A stretch of DNA of 64,000 nt, taken from positions 1-64,000 of the forward strand of contig CAZUQP010000032.1 of the NCBI GenBank assembly GCA_964622455.1. The letters run 5' to 3'. Source of the DNA: CAZUQP01 sp964622455 (GTDB lineage: Bacteria; Pseudomonadota; Gammaproteobacteria; DSM-16500). The translations under genes were made by a program, and so were the position numbers. This document shows positions 26,321 to 34,738 of this stretch, piece after piece. The notes beneath the pieces are model-generated. The model was not told the origin of the DNA. It worked only from the letters and a program-made list of their open reading frames with translations, and ran no database searches. Each line of letters begins with the position of its first letter. Position 1 is the first letter of the stretch.

Positions 26321-28321
26321 TCCATTGCCCTCAATAACAGTATTTTCTTCCGCCTGATATTCTGGCACCAATTTTTTTAATAACTCTTCTAGATCTGCTT
26401 GTACATCCGCGTCCGATTGGCAACAGTTTGCAATTTGATCACAAATATCTTGAATCTCTTGAAAATTTCGCCGCTTAGATTGCGCGCGTAAAATTTTAGT
26501 ATGATGTGTGGGTTGCAGCATTTCGTTTGAATAAAAACATTCTTCATACAATTTTTCGCCCGGGCGTAAACCGGTATAAATAATGTTGATATCTTGATCT
26601 ACCATTTTTCCCGCTAACTTAATCATTTGTTCTGCTAAATAACGAATTTTAATAGGATCACCCATGTCCAATACAAAAATTTCGCCGCCTTCGCCTAAAA
26701 AAGCCGCTTGCAAAATGAGTTGTGATGCCTCAGGCATCGTCATAAAAAAACGAGTGATTTCTGGATGTGTAACCGTCACAGGCCCGCCTGATTCAATTTG
26801 TTTTCGAAAAAGCGGGACCACACTGCCTGCCGAATCTAATACATTACCAAAACGAACAGTAACAAAACGCGTTTTTGGCGCGCTATCATTTAAATTATGA
26901 CAAAAATATTCAGCAGCACGCTTGGTAGCACCCATAATATTAGTTGGATTAACCGCTTTATCTGATGAAATCAAAACAAATGTTTCTACGTTCGCCTTTG
27001 CCGCTTCTGTTGCGATCACACGGGTACCAATAATATTGTTGTACATGGCCGTTCGCATTTGATGTTGCAGTAAAGGAACATGTTTATACGCAGCCGCATG
27101 AAAAACAAGGTGCGGCTGATATTCTTTCAGCACCGATTTTATGCCGACACGATCCACAATATTTAATAAGATAGGATAAAATTCTTGATTGGCAAATTTT
27201 TGGCGTAATTCAAGATCAATCGCATATAAATTATATTCGCTATTATCAATAATGACTAAACGTGCTCTATTGGCAATTATTGCAATTTGGCGACATAATT
27301 CTGAGCCAATGGATCCGCCGCCGCCGGTAATCAATATGGTTTTATCCTGCAAATGCGATTTCATTAATTCCCATTGCCAGGTACGCGGATAACGCCCTAA
27401 TAAATCTTCTAAAGAAACATTGCGGAGCACATTAATACTAACATGCCCATTCGCTAAATTTCGGATTCCAGGTAATGTGTAACAACGCACATTTGCTTTT
27501 TCACAAGTATCAACAACTGAACGCATGTTGGCGGATGAGGCAGAAGGAATAGCAATCAACGCTAAATCGATTGCGTATTTCTCAATTAATTTAGGTAAAT
27601 CAGCAATGGTCCCCGCCACTCGTACACCATGAATTTCTCGCCCTAATTTATGTAAATCATCATCTACAAAAGCAACTGGTTTATAGCGATGATAACTATC
27701 GCGCAATAAATCGCGCACCAATCCTTCGCCTGCATTGCCGGCACCAATGATAATCACTCGTTTACAATCATCGTAAAGTTTTTTATGATCCTTTAAAAAA
27801 CGCACCACCACTCGGCCAAACGATAATAACCCGGCAAGAAAAATACCGTAAAGAATCGCTGCAATGTAAGGCGGCAATAATAAAAATTCCGCTGCAAAGA
27901 AATCATTGATGGGAAGTGGATTGGTCACGAATATATTAGGTAAAAAATCGGTGCGATTGGCGTTTAAGACTATCAAAGCAATCATGCCACCAATCGCCGA
28001 CACTGATAAAATTTTCTGTAAATCTTGAATGGAGGCAAACCGCCAAAAACCGCGATACAATCCGGAAGAACGAAATAATAAAAACTGTACCGGTAAAATC
28101 CAAACCAAATCAGAAAAAATAAGCTGCCAATAAAAAGTATGATCGATATAACGAATTGAAATGGCATTAATCGAATTGAGTAATAATTGATGTGTGATCA
28201 CCCACGCAGCGATCACTGCACATGTATCATAAGCTGAGGCAATGATACGTCCATGCGATCTGATTTTTTCCGAAATGTCCGCATTCATCAGTCGATTGAA
28301 AAAAGTAGAAAAGATTGCCAT
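26312..28321 (-). CDS. FlaA1/WbpM-like membrane nucleotide-sugar 4,6-dehydratase
   Basis: This 669-residue enzyme of the polysaccharide-biosynthesis dehydratase family acts on UDP-N-acetyl sugars at the inner membrane. Four N-terminal transmembrane helices (about 20-165) precede a first Rossmann domain (IIIGAGNAGEGLVRDL, about 187) and a catalytic SDR domain (ITGGGGSIGSELCRQ, about 330). The catalytic triad region reads SSDKAVNPTNIMGATKR, with Met in place of Tyr as is normal in this large-form subfamily. It makes precursors for O-antigen or capsule sugars. rfaH lies 38 nt upstream on the same strand. Confidence 0.92.
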   Translation of the reverse strand: MAIFSTFFNRLMNADISEKIRSHGRIIASAYDTCAVIAAWVITHQLLLNSINAISIRYIDHTFYWQLIFSDLVWILPVQFLLFRSSGLYRGFWRFASIQDLQKILSVSAIGGMIALIVLNANRTDFLPNIFVTNPLPINDFFAAEFLLLPPYIAAILYGIFLAGLLSFGRVVVRFLKDHKKLYDDCKRVIIIGAGNAGEGLVRDLLRDSYHRYKPVAFVDDDLHKLGREIHGVRVAGTIADLPKLIEKYAIDLALIAIPSASSANMRSVVDTCEKANVRCYTLPGIRNLANGHVSINVLRNVSLEDLLGRYPRTWQWELMKSHLQDKTILITGGGGSIGSELCRQIAIIANRARLVIIDNSEYNLYAIDLELRQKFANQEFYPILLNIVDRVGIKSVLKEYQPHLVFHAAAYKHVPLLQHQMRTAMYNNIIGTRVIATEAAKANVETFVLISSDKAVNPTNIMGATKRAAEYFCHNLNDSAPKTRFVTVRFGNVLDSAGSVVPLFRKQIESGGPVTVTHPEITRFFMTMPEASQLILQAAFLGEGGEIFVLDMGDPIKIRYLAEQMIKLAGKMVDQDINIIYTGLRPGEKLYEECFYSNEMLQPTHHTKILRAQSKRRNFQEIQDICDQIANCCQSDADVQADLEELLKKLVPEYQAEENTVIEGNGLQ

Positions 28322-28359
28322 GGTTTACACTGTCCTTGTTTACAATCATCCGTTGTACG

Positions 28360-28878
28360 TTACACTGCTCTGACTTGATGTACTGACAAATTGACTGAAC
28401 GCGTATGGCCTTCCGCAATCCTCAGCAATAACGTGACCCGTTGTTGGCTATTTTTTATTTCTACAATTCCTTCGTAGTCTGCCAATAACCCATCGATCAC
28501 TTGTACTCGATCGCCTGGTTTAAAATCAGGCGCAGCCGATTTTGCAGGCAATAGACGCAAATCTTCGGTTTTTTTTAATTGAGGCACGAGTGCATCAGGC
28601 ACGCGCGCCGGCAGCAAACCAAAGCGAATCAGTGACACACAACCGCGGGTTGAGCGCACTTTACTCCAATCATCACTATCAGAATTTAAATGGATAAATA
28701 AATAACGCGGGAACAGTGGTTCAATCACCTGTTGATAAAGATTGCCGCGATGTTTGTATTGCTTTAACAAAGGAAAATAAATCTGAAACCCTTGACGTTG
28801 TAAATGTGACTCAGCCGCTGCTTCTTGTTTCGGTTTAGTAAAAACCAAATACCACCCTGTACGCGCATCCTTGACCAT
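28360..28878 (-). CDS. rfaH: Transcription antitermination protein RfaH
   Basis: The 172-residue NusG paralogue has an N-terminal NGN domain (WYLVFTKPKQEAAAESHLQRQ, cited here in part as WYLVFTKPKQE) and a C-terminal KOW domain (KPGDRVQVIDGLLADYEG, about 115-135). RfaH is recruited at ops sites and suppresses polarity in long surface-polysaccharide operons. Its position next to a sugar dehydratase fits that role. No ops element was identified by eye in the window. Confidence 0.9.
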   Translation of the reverse strand: MVKDARTGWYLVFTKPKQEAAAESHLQRQGFQIYFPLLKQYKHRGNLYQQVIEPLFPRYLFIHLNSDSDDWSKVRSTRGCVSLIRFGLLPARVPDALVPQLKKTEDLRLLPAKSAAPDFKPGDRVQVIDGLLADYEGIVEIKNSQQRVTLLLRIAEGHTRSVNLSVHQVRAV

Positions 28879-29033
28879 ATTCCCTCAATAACCAAAGCTT
28901 TAGTGAGCCAGTTGTTATCCATAATCTAACCGTCTGTACAATAGTTTATTTCGAAACGCTTGTCAAAAGAATACCATAAATTCTCTTGCATATCTGACAG
29001 CTCATCCATAGAATCGAGAAGTATGAAAAATGG

Positions 29034-30266
29034 ATGCTTTCTCGACCTATGGACAATAATGGATTAATCACGTGCGATTTTCTTATCATCGGCGGCGGCT
29101 TAATAGGGATTAATACCGCCCGCTGCTTAAAAAAAACCTTTTCTGATGCAAAAATTATTGTGCTTGAAAAAGAAAATCAATGCGGATTGCATGCAAGCGG
29201 TCGAAATAGCGGCGTACTGCATGCCGGTTTTTATTATACGCGTGACAGCTTAAAAGCAAAATTCACCCGAAATGGCAATCAAATGCTGCATGATTATTGC
29301 GAAGAAAAAAACATTCCACTCAATCAGTGCGGTAAATTAGTCGTTGCAAAAAATGCAGAAGACCTTGAAACACTTGATGAACTCTTAACACGCGGCAAAA
29401 ATAATGGCGTGACCCTGCATGCCTTAACAGAAAAAGAGGCAGAAGAACTTGAGCCGCGGGCGCGTACATTTGAACGCGCACTTTTTTCCCCCAACACATC
29501 TTCCGTTAATCCCCAAAAAGTGCTCGATCATATGCAAAAAGATGCGGAGCGAGAAGGGGTACACATTCATCTAAATACTTCCTATTTAAAAAGAAAAAAT
29601 AATCATATTATTTTAACTTCTAAAGGAAAATATGCAGCGGGCTATGTCGTCAATGCTGGCGGTCTTTACGCCGATAAAATTGCATTGCAATTTGGTTTTT
29701 CTAAAAATTACCGTATCTTGCCGTTTAAAGGCATTTATTTATATTCAAACGAACCCGCCTTTTCATTTCGCACGCACATTTATCCTGTGCCTGATTTAAA
29801 AAATCCTTTTTTGGGCGTCCATTTTACAATTACTTCAGATGGAAACGCCAAGATAGGCCCGACCGCCATTCCTGCTTTTTGGCGTGAACAATATGATTTT
29901 TTTAGTCGTTTTAAATTGAATGAATGTCTTGAAATCATCAAACGACAGATCGGATTATGCTTATTTTCTCAGTTTGATTTTAAAAAATTAGCTTTAGAAG
30001 AAATAAAAAAATATTCGAAAAACCACTTGGTCAATTTAGCAAGCTTTCTTGCAAAAGGAATTAAAAAAGAAAACTTCACTACCTTTGGAGCTCCAGGTAT
30101 TCGGGCGCAGTTATTGAATATTCAAGAAAAAAAATTAGAAATGGATTTTATTTTGGAAGGCGATAAAAAATCGATGCACATTTTAAATGCCGTGTCGCCT
30201 GGATTTACTTCTTGCTTGCCATTTGCAGAACATGTAGCGAATAAAATCAGACAAGTGCTACATTAA
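29034..30266 (+). CDS. LhgO-like FAD-dependent oxidoreductase
   Basis: The 410-residue DAO-family flavoprotein has the FAD-binding DFLIIGGGLIGINTARCLK and the ribityl region SGRNSGVLHAGFYY. It closely resembles L-2-hydroxyglutarate oxidase/dehydrogenase (LhgO, YgaF). Two ATGs five codons apart are possible (29034 or 29049). Neither has a strong ribosome site. The neighbouring sugar isomerase and dehydratase leave open that it acts on a sugar acid rather than hydroxyglutarate. Confidence 0.8.
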   Translation: MLSRPMDNNGLITCDFLIIGGGLIGINTARCLKKTFSDAKIIVLEKENQCGLHASGRNSGVLHAGFYYTRDSLKAKFTRNGNQMLHDYCEEKNIPLNQCGKLVVAKNAEDLETLDELLTRGKNNGVTLHALTEKEAEELEPRARTFERALFSPNTSSVNPQKVLDHMQKDAEREGVHIHLNTSYLKRKNNHIILTSKGKYAAGYVVNAGGLYADKIALQFGFSKNYRILPFKGIYLYSNEPAFSFRTHIYPVPDLKNPFLGVHFTITSDGNAKIGPTAIPAFWREQYDFFSRFKLNECLEIIKRQIGLCLFSQFDFKKLALEEIKKYSKNHLVNLASFLAKGIKKENFTTFGAPGIRAQLLNIQEKKLEMDFILEGDKKSMHILNAVSPGFTSCLPFAEHVANKIRQVLH

Positions 30267-30318
30267 TTTTATTCATTTTACAGTTATTCAGGAAGAATTA
30301 TATTAAAAAGGAGTTGAC

Positions 30319-30939
30319 ATGCTAAATAAAAATTTTGAACTCATCTCGCGCAGCAATGAATTGCAAACAGTGATTGCTAACACGGTATGCACCGATACAA
30401 CCCAAAAAAAATATCCGATAGAAGAAGGCTTACAAAAATTTATTGAACAGTTAACCTATATCAGAGAACGAAATAATTCGCTTTATTTAATTGGAAACGG
30501 CGGAAGTGCGGGTGTTGCAAGTCACGCATTAACAGATTTTTTAAATGTTTGCCGCTTGCGCGCTTATACATTACATGAATCATCTTTAATTACGTGCATG
30601 GCCAATGATTTTGGCTATGAAAATGCCTATGCTCGTATCATCAGCACAGTCATGCGAGCAGGGGATATTTTAATTGCCATTAGCAGTTCTGGTAAATCTC
30701 CTAACATTTGTAATGCTGCGAAAATCGCTGCTGAAAAAAATGGAATCGTGATGACTTTAAGCGGTTTCAACGAAGAAAATCCACTCAGAAAATTAGGTGA
30801 TTTAAATTTTTGGTTAAATTCTTGTGATTACGGATTGGTTGAAATGGGCCACGCTTTTATTTTGCATAATTTATCAGACCGCATCAGTACTAAAATGCAA
30901 AATAAAACATCTTTTGCTTTCAAAGAGACAGTGGGATAA
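30319..30939 (+). CDS. GmhA-like SIS-domain sugar-phosphate isomerase
   Basis: The 206-residue SIS protein has the phosphosugar-binding YLIGNGGSAGVASH (about 52-65) and AISSSGKSPN (about 115-125), as in sedoheptulose-7-phosphate isomerase GmhA. The region after the first motif differs from classical GmhA, so it may use another sugar phosphate. AAGGAG precedes the ATG, and it lies 52 nt after the oxidoreductase. Together with RfaH and the dehydratase it suggests a small lipopolysaccharide-related neighbourhood. Confidence 0.8.
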   Translation: MLNKNFELISRSNELQTVIANTVCTDTTQKKYPIEEGLQKFIEQLTYIRERNNSLYLIGNGGSAGVASHALTDFLNVCRLRAYTLHESSLITCMANDFGYENAYARIISTVMRAGDILIAISSSGKSPNICNAAKIAAEKNGIVMTLSGFNEENPLRKLGDLNFWLNSCDYGLVEMGHAFILHNLSDRISTKMQNKTSFAFKETVG

Positions 30940-31004
30940 TTTTCTTGAAATACCGACTGCTATTGAATAACTTACGCATCAAGCAAGTGGCTGATGTTAA
31001 AAAG

Positions 31005-31142
31005 GTCATTGCGAGCGAAGCGAAGCAACCCAGTCTTTATTGTTCCTCTTTAAGAAGCACAACATATGAATTTAAAATTGTAGTATACATTTCTTAAAAA
31101 GGGGCAATAAAGACTGGGTTGCTTCGCTTCGCTCGCAATGAC
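31005..31142. repeat. 138-bp element with perfect 38-bp terminal inverted repeats
   Basis: The arms 31005-31042 and 31105-31142 are perfect reverse complements, 38 bp each. Partial pairing continues inwards (TTTAAGAA against TTCTTAAA). The outer ends read GTCATTGCGAGCGAAGCGAA, a motif I recall as recurring in other proteobacterial genomes. No open reading frame lies inside. The structure fits a REP/MITE-like non-autonomous element, or a domesticated terminator between the convergent isomerase and tag genes. Confidence 0.88.
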
Positions 31143-31171
31143 AGATGTGTAAAATGGGTGAATAGCATAAG

Positions 31172-31798
31172 TTATTTTATTTCTTTATGCCTAAAACAAT
31201 CTACCGTATGATCATTCACCATGCCGGTTGCCTGCATAAATGCATAACAAATCGTGCTGCCGACAAATTTAAACCCGCGTTTTTTCAAATCTTTTGCCAT
31301 GTGATCTGAAATAACTGTTTTTGCGGGAACTTCTTTTTTATTCTGCCAATAATTCTGAATAGGGCGATCATCTACAAAATGCCAAATATAGCGGGAAAAA
31401 CTTCCCCACTCTTTTTGTACCTTCAAAAAGGCATGCGCATTTGTGATGGCCGCATGAATTTTTAATCTGTTCCGAATAATACCTGCATCTTTCAATAATC
31501 GATCTTGTTTATGCTGTGTATATTTTACAATTTTTTTTGCATCAAACTGATCGAGGGCTTTTCGGTAATTTTCACGTTTTTTTAAAATGGTGAACCAGCT
31601 CAATCCCGCTTGTGCGCCTTCTAAAATCAAAAATTCAAATAACAAATGGTCATCATAAATAGGAACCCCCCATTCAACATCATGATAATGCAAATAAAGC
31701 GGATCATCATTTACCCAAAAACAGCGGGTATTATTTTCATTTTCTACATGAAACGTTTTTAACGAATTTTTGCTTGCTGATGACATGCGACACACCAA
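31172..31798 (-). CDS. tag: DNA-3-methyladenine glycosylase I
   Basis: This base-excision repair enzyme removes 3-methyladenine. The 208 residues show RCFWVNDDPLYLHYHDVEWG and the zinc site completed by the C-terminal NDHTVDCFRH. The N-terminus is about 22 residues longer than E. coli Tag and has alternative starts (Met1 or Met5). Confidence 0.93.
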   Translation of the reverse strand: MVCRMSSASKNSLKTFHVENENNTRCFWVNDDPLYLHYHDVEWGVPIYDDHLLFEFLILEGAQAGLSWFTILKKRENYRKALDQFDAKKIVKYTQHKQDRLLKDAGIIRNRLKIHAAITNAHAFLKVQKEWGSFSRYIWHFVDDRPIQNYWQNKKEVPAKTVISDHMAKDLKKRGFKFVGSTICYAFMQATGMVNDHTVDCFRHKEIK

Positions 31799-31872
31799 CG
31801 CTGTGACAAGAAAGGTGCGTCATTTGTATCACAGCTGAAATAGCTGCGCTACCCCTTCAATTGAACGTTTTC

Positions 31873-31904
31873 TTAAGTATATCTTAAGGATCAATCCCTA
31901 TAAT
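31873..31904 (+). promoter_or_regulatory. PmrA-like tandem TTAAG box plus -10 element
   Basis: TTAAG (31873-31877), 6 nt, TTAAG (31884-31888), 10 nt, then a consensus TATAAT (31899-31904). Both half-sites have a preceding C, giving CTTAAGTAT and CTTAAGGAT. The layout matches 1501-1532 and 39243-39274 base for base in spacing. It should drive the small membrane protein at 31965. Confidence 0.65.
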
Positions 31905-31964
31905 AACCCCCCTTAATTAGAAAATAATTATATTGAAGAACAATAAAAGAGTTCGAAGAATTAC

Positions 31965-32258
31965 ATGTTAAATAGACGCGATACCCATAAACAACACATA
32001 CTCAATTTAGGCGAGGCACTTTGTCTTGCAGCAGCTGTATATTTTATTTGCTACATCTTGAGTCAAGGCAATATTGTACCCATTTCTATCAATTCAGTGT
32101 GGTCGTATATCAGCCATTGGGCCAAACATTTCCACATGCTTGCGGTGGGGTTGCTGCCTATTTACGTAGCGCTAATGGTATTTGGTACTGCCATGATTGG
32201 CATCTGTTTAGGCTCTGCATTACAACGCTTAATCATCAAATTTTTAGATTTAAAGTAA
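31965..32258 (+). CDS. Small two-helix membrane protein of unknown function
   Basis: This 97-residue protein has hydrophobic segments at about residues 17-34 and 58-85. The basic N-terminus MLNRRDTHKQH suggests a cytosolic start. I do not recognise the family. Its promoter carries the tandem TTAAG box also seen upstream of two candidate effector genes, so it may belong to the same regulon. It could be a small accessory protein of a secretion machine or an effector. No ribosome site is strong. Confidence 0.65.
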   Translation: MLNRRDTHKQHILNLGEALCLAAAVYFICYILSQGNIVPISINSVWSYISHWAKHFHMLAVGLLPIYVALMVFGTAMIGICLGSALQRLIIKFLDLK

Positions 32259-32429
32259 TCTTTTTTCTGGTTATCTTGTCCGTTATTGGCGTTTTATAGC
32301 GTAAGCAAAAACGTTATTTTTGTATCCTCCACAAGATCTTTCACACCTATCTTTTTGAAAAATAAAACACTGCTTTTTTTGCCTCAATTTTCTATTATCT
32401 TTTAACCTTCTACACAAGAGTGCTATTCT

Positions 32430-32457
32430 TTGTAACTTTTTTTTCATTTGTTATGAT
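32430..32457 (+). promoter_or_regulatory. Promoter of the GGA-rich small RNA
   Basis: A -35 TTGTAA (32430-32435) and a -10 TATGAT (32452-32457) are 16 bp apart. Just upstream, AAGA-N7-TCTT (32416-32430) is an imperfect inverted repeat where a GacA/LetA-type site would be expected. That site assignment is weak. Confidence 0.55.
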
Positions 32458-32462
32458 CTAAT

Positions 32463-32602
32463 CGCCCATGGATGAATAGGGACCGGCACATGGATCGGTA
32501 CTTAAGCTAGGGATAAGTCTACCAAGGATTGGTAGAGGGCATGGATGCCTGATGTAAAAGTAGTAGGAGGGGTAGTCGCAAGATTACCCCTTTCTTATTT
32601 TT
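32463..32602 (+). ncRNA. RsmY/RsmZ/CsrB-like CsrA-sequestering small RNA
   Basis: This gene-free interval has seven GGA motifs in about 110 nt. Several sit in predicted hairpin loops: ACCG-GCACATGGAT-CGGT, CTTA-AGCTAGGGA-TAAG, CTACCA-AGGAT-TGGTAG and GGCA-TGGA-TGCC. GGA in a loop is the binding site of CsrA/RsmA. The interval is preceded by a sigma70-like promoter and ends in a strong terminator. Such RNAs titrate CsrA and control the switch between growth and virulence in Legionella under LetA/S. No RNA-family search was possible. The exact 5' end is inferred from the -10 box. The terminator overlaps the last bases of psd on the other strand. Confidence 0.75.
32569..32602 (+). terminator. 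Terminator of the GGA-rich small RNA
   Basis: GGGGTAGTC-GCAA-GATTACCCC forms a 9-bp stem (one G-U pair) closed by a GNRA tetraloop, followed by TTTCTTATTTTT on the plus strand. No T-run follows on the minus strand, so it belongs to the small RNA and not to psd. Confidence 0.85.
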
Positions 32603-33429
32603 CCAATCGCTTCTCCCATTTTTACAGTAGATGTCTCAGTTAATGTCTCAGTTAAACGATTTTCCCACTCAATTTGATCCTTGGCAAACAATACAATAAC
32701 GGTTGATCCCATTTTAAAATACCCAAGCTCTGCGCCCTTCTCAAGATAAATTGTTTCCAAATAATCCTGTACCGCTATTTTTTTCGATCGAGGAGGCATA
32801 GGCCACACTGTTTCGATATGACCTACCAACATAGCACCCACAAGCACCATCGCCATAGGCCCAACTGCTGTATCAAACAAGCAAACCAATCGTTCATTAC
32901 GGGTAAATAATTGAGGCACTTTTTGAGTCGTCTCTGCATTGACCGAAAATAATTTTCCAGGGATATAAATTGTTTTACGTAAAGTACCGGCAAGCGGCAT
33001 ATGAACCCGATGATAATTATGCGGTGCAAGATAAAAAGTTGCAAAATGTCCATTTGTAAATAAGCAAGCAAGTTTTTCAAAACCGCCCAAAAGGGTCGAC
33101 GTATCAAAATAAAATTTTTTCGCCTGAAATATCGCTTGTTCTTTGATTCGCCCAATCTGGCTCACATATCCATCCACGGGACTAGTAATCACCTCTTCTT
33201 CTTTTGCCAATGGCCGCAAGGCGGGTTTTAATTGACGAATAAAAAAACTGTTAAAAGTCGGATAATCTGCTATATTTTCGAGTAACGCTTCATGGACATT
33301 CACCTGATATTTTCGGATCAAACGCTTGATGGCCCAATTCTTAAACCATACAGAACGACATTCAGCAAGACGCCCTGCTAAACGAGAAAGAATATGCTGC
33401 GGACAACAATATTGTATGAATATCTTCAT
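32584..33429 (-). CDS. psd: Phosphatidylserine decarboxylase proenzyme
   Basis: This membrane enzyme makes phosphatidylethanolamine. Self-cleavage at Gly-Ser in FKMGSTVIVLF near the C-terminus creates the pyruvoyl cofactor. Most relatives read LGST, so Met replaces Leu. The core has SPVDGYVSQIG and the His motif YLAPHNYHRVHMP. The reading frame is open 38 codons further upstream, but the chosen Met gives 281 residues and the usual N-terminus (CPQHILSRLAGRLAE). Neither start has a strong ribosome site. Confidence 0.92.
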   Translation of the reverse strand: MKIFIQYCCPQHILSRLAGRLAECRSVWFKNWAIKRLIRKYQVNVHEALLENIADYPTFNSFFIRQLKPALRPLAKEEEVITSPVDGYVSQIGRIKEQAIFQAKKFYFDTSTLLGGFEKLACLFTNGHFATFYLAPHNYHRVHMPLAGTLRKTIYIPGKLFSVNAETTQKVPQLFTRNERLVCLFDTAVGPMAMVLVGAMLVGHIETVWPMPPRSKKIAVQDYLETIYLEKGAELGYFKMGSTVIVLFAKDQIEWENRLTETLTETSTVKMGEAIGKIRKG

Positions 33430-33576
33430 AAGAATAATAATAAACCCACGAAAAGGAGCAATTATCCTAAAAATGGCCAGCTTATACAACTTACATTTAG
33501 AATACGTGAAATAAAAATAATTTCTGCGTAAACTAAGGGCCATAGGTACTGCAATAGTATTTAAGAGGGAATTTCT

Positions 33577-33786
33577 ATGGTCATCAAAATAATTATTCTG
33601 CTTTTTTTAGTCGTCATTATTTATAGTCTAGGCAGCGCATTATATTATCTTACCCATGAGCGAAATCAATCCGATTCAACACGTGTCGTCAAAGCACTGA
33701 CCTGGCGTATTGCATTATCATTATTATTATTTGTTCTCTTGTTTGTTGCTTATTCGCTAGGATGGATTAAACCACATGGAGTATAA
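33577..33786 (+). CDS. DUF2909-like twin-helix small membrane protein
   Basis: The 69-residue protein has two hydrophobic helices (about 3-25 and 43-63) joined by a polar loop THERNQSDSTRVVKALTWR. The pattern matches the DUF2909 family, which is common in gammaproteobacteria and has no known function. AAGAGGG lies upstream of the ATG. It is convergent with the HPPD-like gene. Confidence 0.8.
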   Translation: MVIKIIILLFLVVIIYSLGSALYYLTHERNQSDSTRVVKALTWRIALSLLLFVLLFVAYSLGWIKPHGV

Positions 33787-33802
33787 ATAAAGAAGTTACC
33801 TG

Positions 33803-34738
33803 TTAAACATTTTTCTCTGGGATCGCAAGCCGCCGCATATCGGTCAATGCTCTTACCTCATTGGTAACAGTTTCCACATGATCATGCTGCACCAATTCAA
33901 AAAATAACGAACCTACTCTCGTCGGCGCGAAAATTTGTAACGACTTTGGCTGCATATCATTTTTCTTTGCCAAACAACAAATATCTTTAACATTTGCCGC
34001 ATGGCTTAAATCCACAAAATATTCGACACCGCGATCCCATAATAATTTGATACTCTGCGGCATATTTTCCGAATTAAAAGCAATATGCTCCACACCTTCA
34101 TTTTCTAAAATATTTAAATAATCTTCCTGATAAGAATTATAAAAAGATGTGGTTTTTAAATTAATTTTAACTTTGTTAAAATTAAAAAGACGTGCATAAT
34201 AATTTCTCCAATCCTCTAAAGTTTCTTCGCGCACCGCATAGGTCATATGATCAATGCCCGTCAAACCGATCCCTTCTGGATTGCTTGATGGCAAATGAGA
34301 AAAACAAACAGCATAATTAGGTTTTTCTTTTTGATAATCGACAAAATAAATTAAACTATTGCCTAATGCATAAATAGCAGGAACTCCATACACATCACAC
34401 ATGAAAAGATCATTCGCATCATAAGGTAATACTGCGTGTTCTAGCGCCTGCTGATAAGCCATTTTAGCATCGGGAACTAAAAGCCCAATGGCCGAGACAG
34501 AAAAACCATACATATCCGAATGCTGTTCAGCTAAACTCTGCGCTGCTCGATTAACCACAATACGAATATCATTTTGCTGATAAATCGTCACATCTTCTCT
34601 ATGATGATGTGCAATCGGACTAAAACCAAATGTTTCTAATTGGCAAGTCACTGTTTCTTTATCATGGGTTGAGAATTCAATAAAATCAATTCCTGCAACA
34701 GGAATAGCCAGCAAATTATTCGGTAATTTGGCTTTCAT
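33803..34738 (-). CDS. 4-hydroxyphenylpyruvate dioxygenase-like protein
   Basis: This two-domain VOC-fold protein resembles HPPD (Legionella legiolysin), which converts 4-hydroxyphenylpyruvate to homogentisate, the precursor of pyomelanin. The Fe(II) ligands are visible as GIDHMTYAV (about 160), GVEHIAF (about 215) and FFELVQ (about 278). At 311 residues it is about 40 shorter than classical HPPD, and the N-terminal domain is divergent, so another 2-keto-acid substrate is possible. Its start overlaps the cyclase gene by 23 nt, implying coupled translation. Confidence 0.8.
   Translation of the reverse strand: MKAKLPNNLLAIPVAGIDFIEFSTHDKETVTCQLETFGFSPIAHHHREDVTIYQQNDIRIVVNRAAQSLAEQHSDMYGFSVSAIGLLVPDAKMAYQQALEHAVLPYDANDLFMCDVYGVPAIYALGNSLIYFVDYQKEKPNYAVCFSHLPSSNPEGIGLTGIDHMTYAVREETLEDWRNYYARLFNFNKVKINLKTTSFYNSYQEDYLNILENEGVEHIAFNSENMPQSIKLLWDRGVEYFVDLSHAANVKDICCLAKKNDMQPKSLQIFAPTRVGSLFFELVQHDHVETVTNEVRALTDMRRLAIPEKNV

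Noticed and set aside
28879..29033. ops (RfaH recruitment) element near rfaH
   Set aside because: No GGCGGTAG-type sequence was seen in this gap.
32259..32430. Small protein gene between the membrane protein and the small RNA
   Set aside because: Short frames lack ribosome sites; the sequence is T-rich without coding character.
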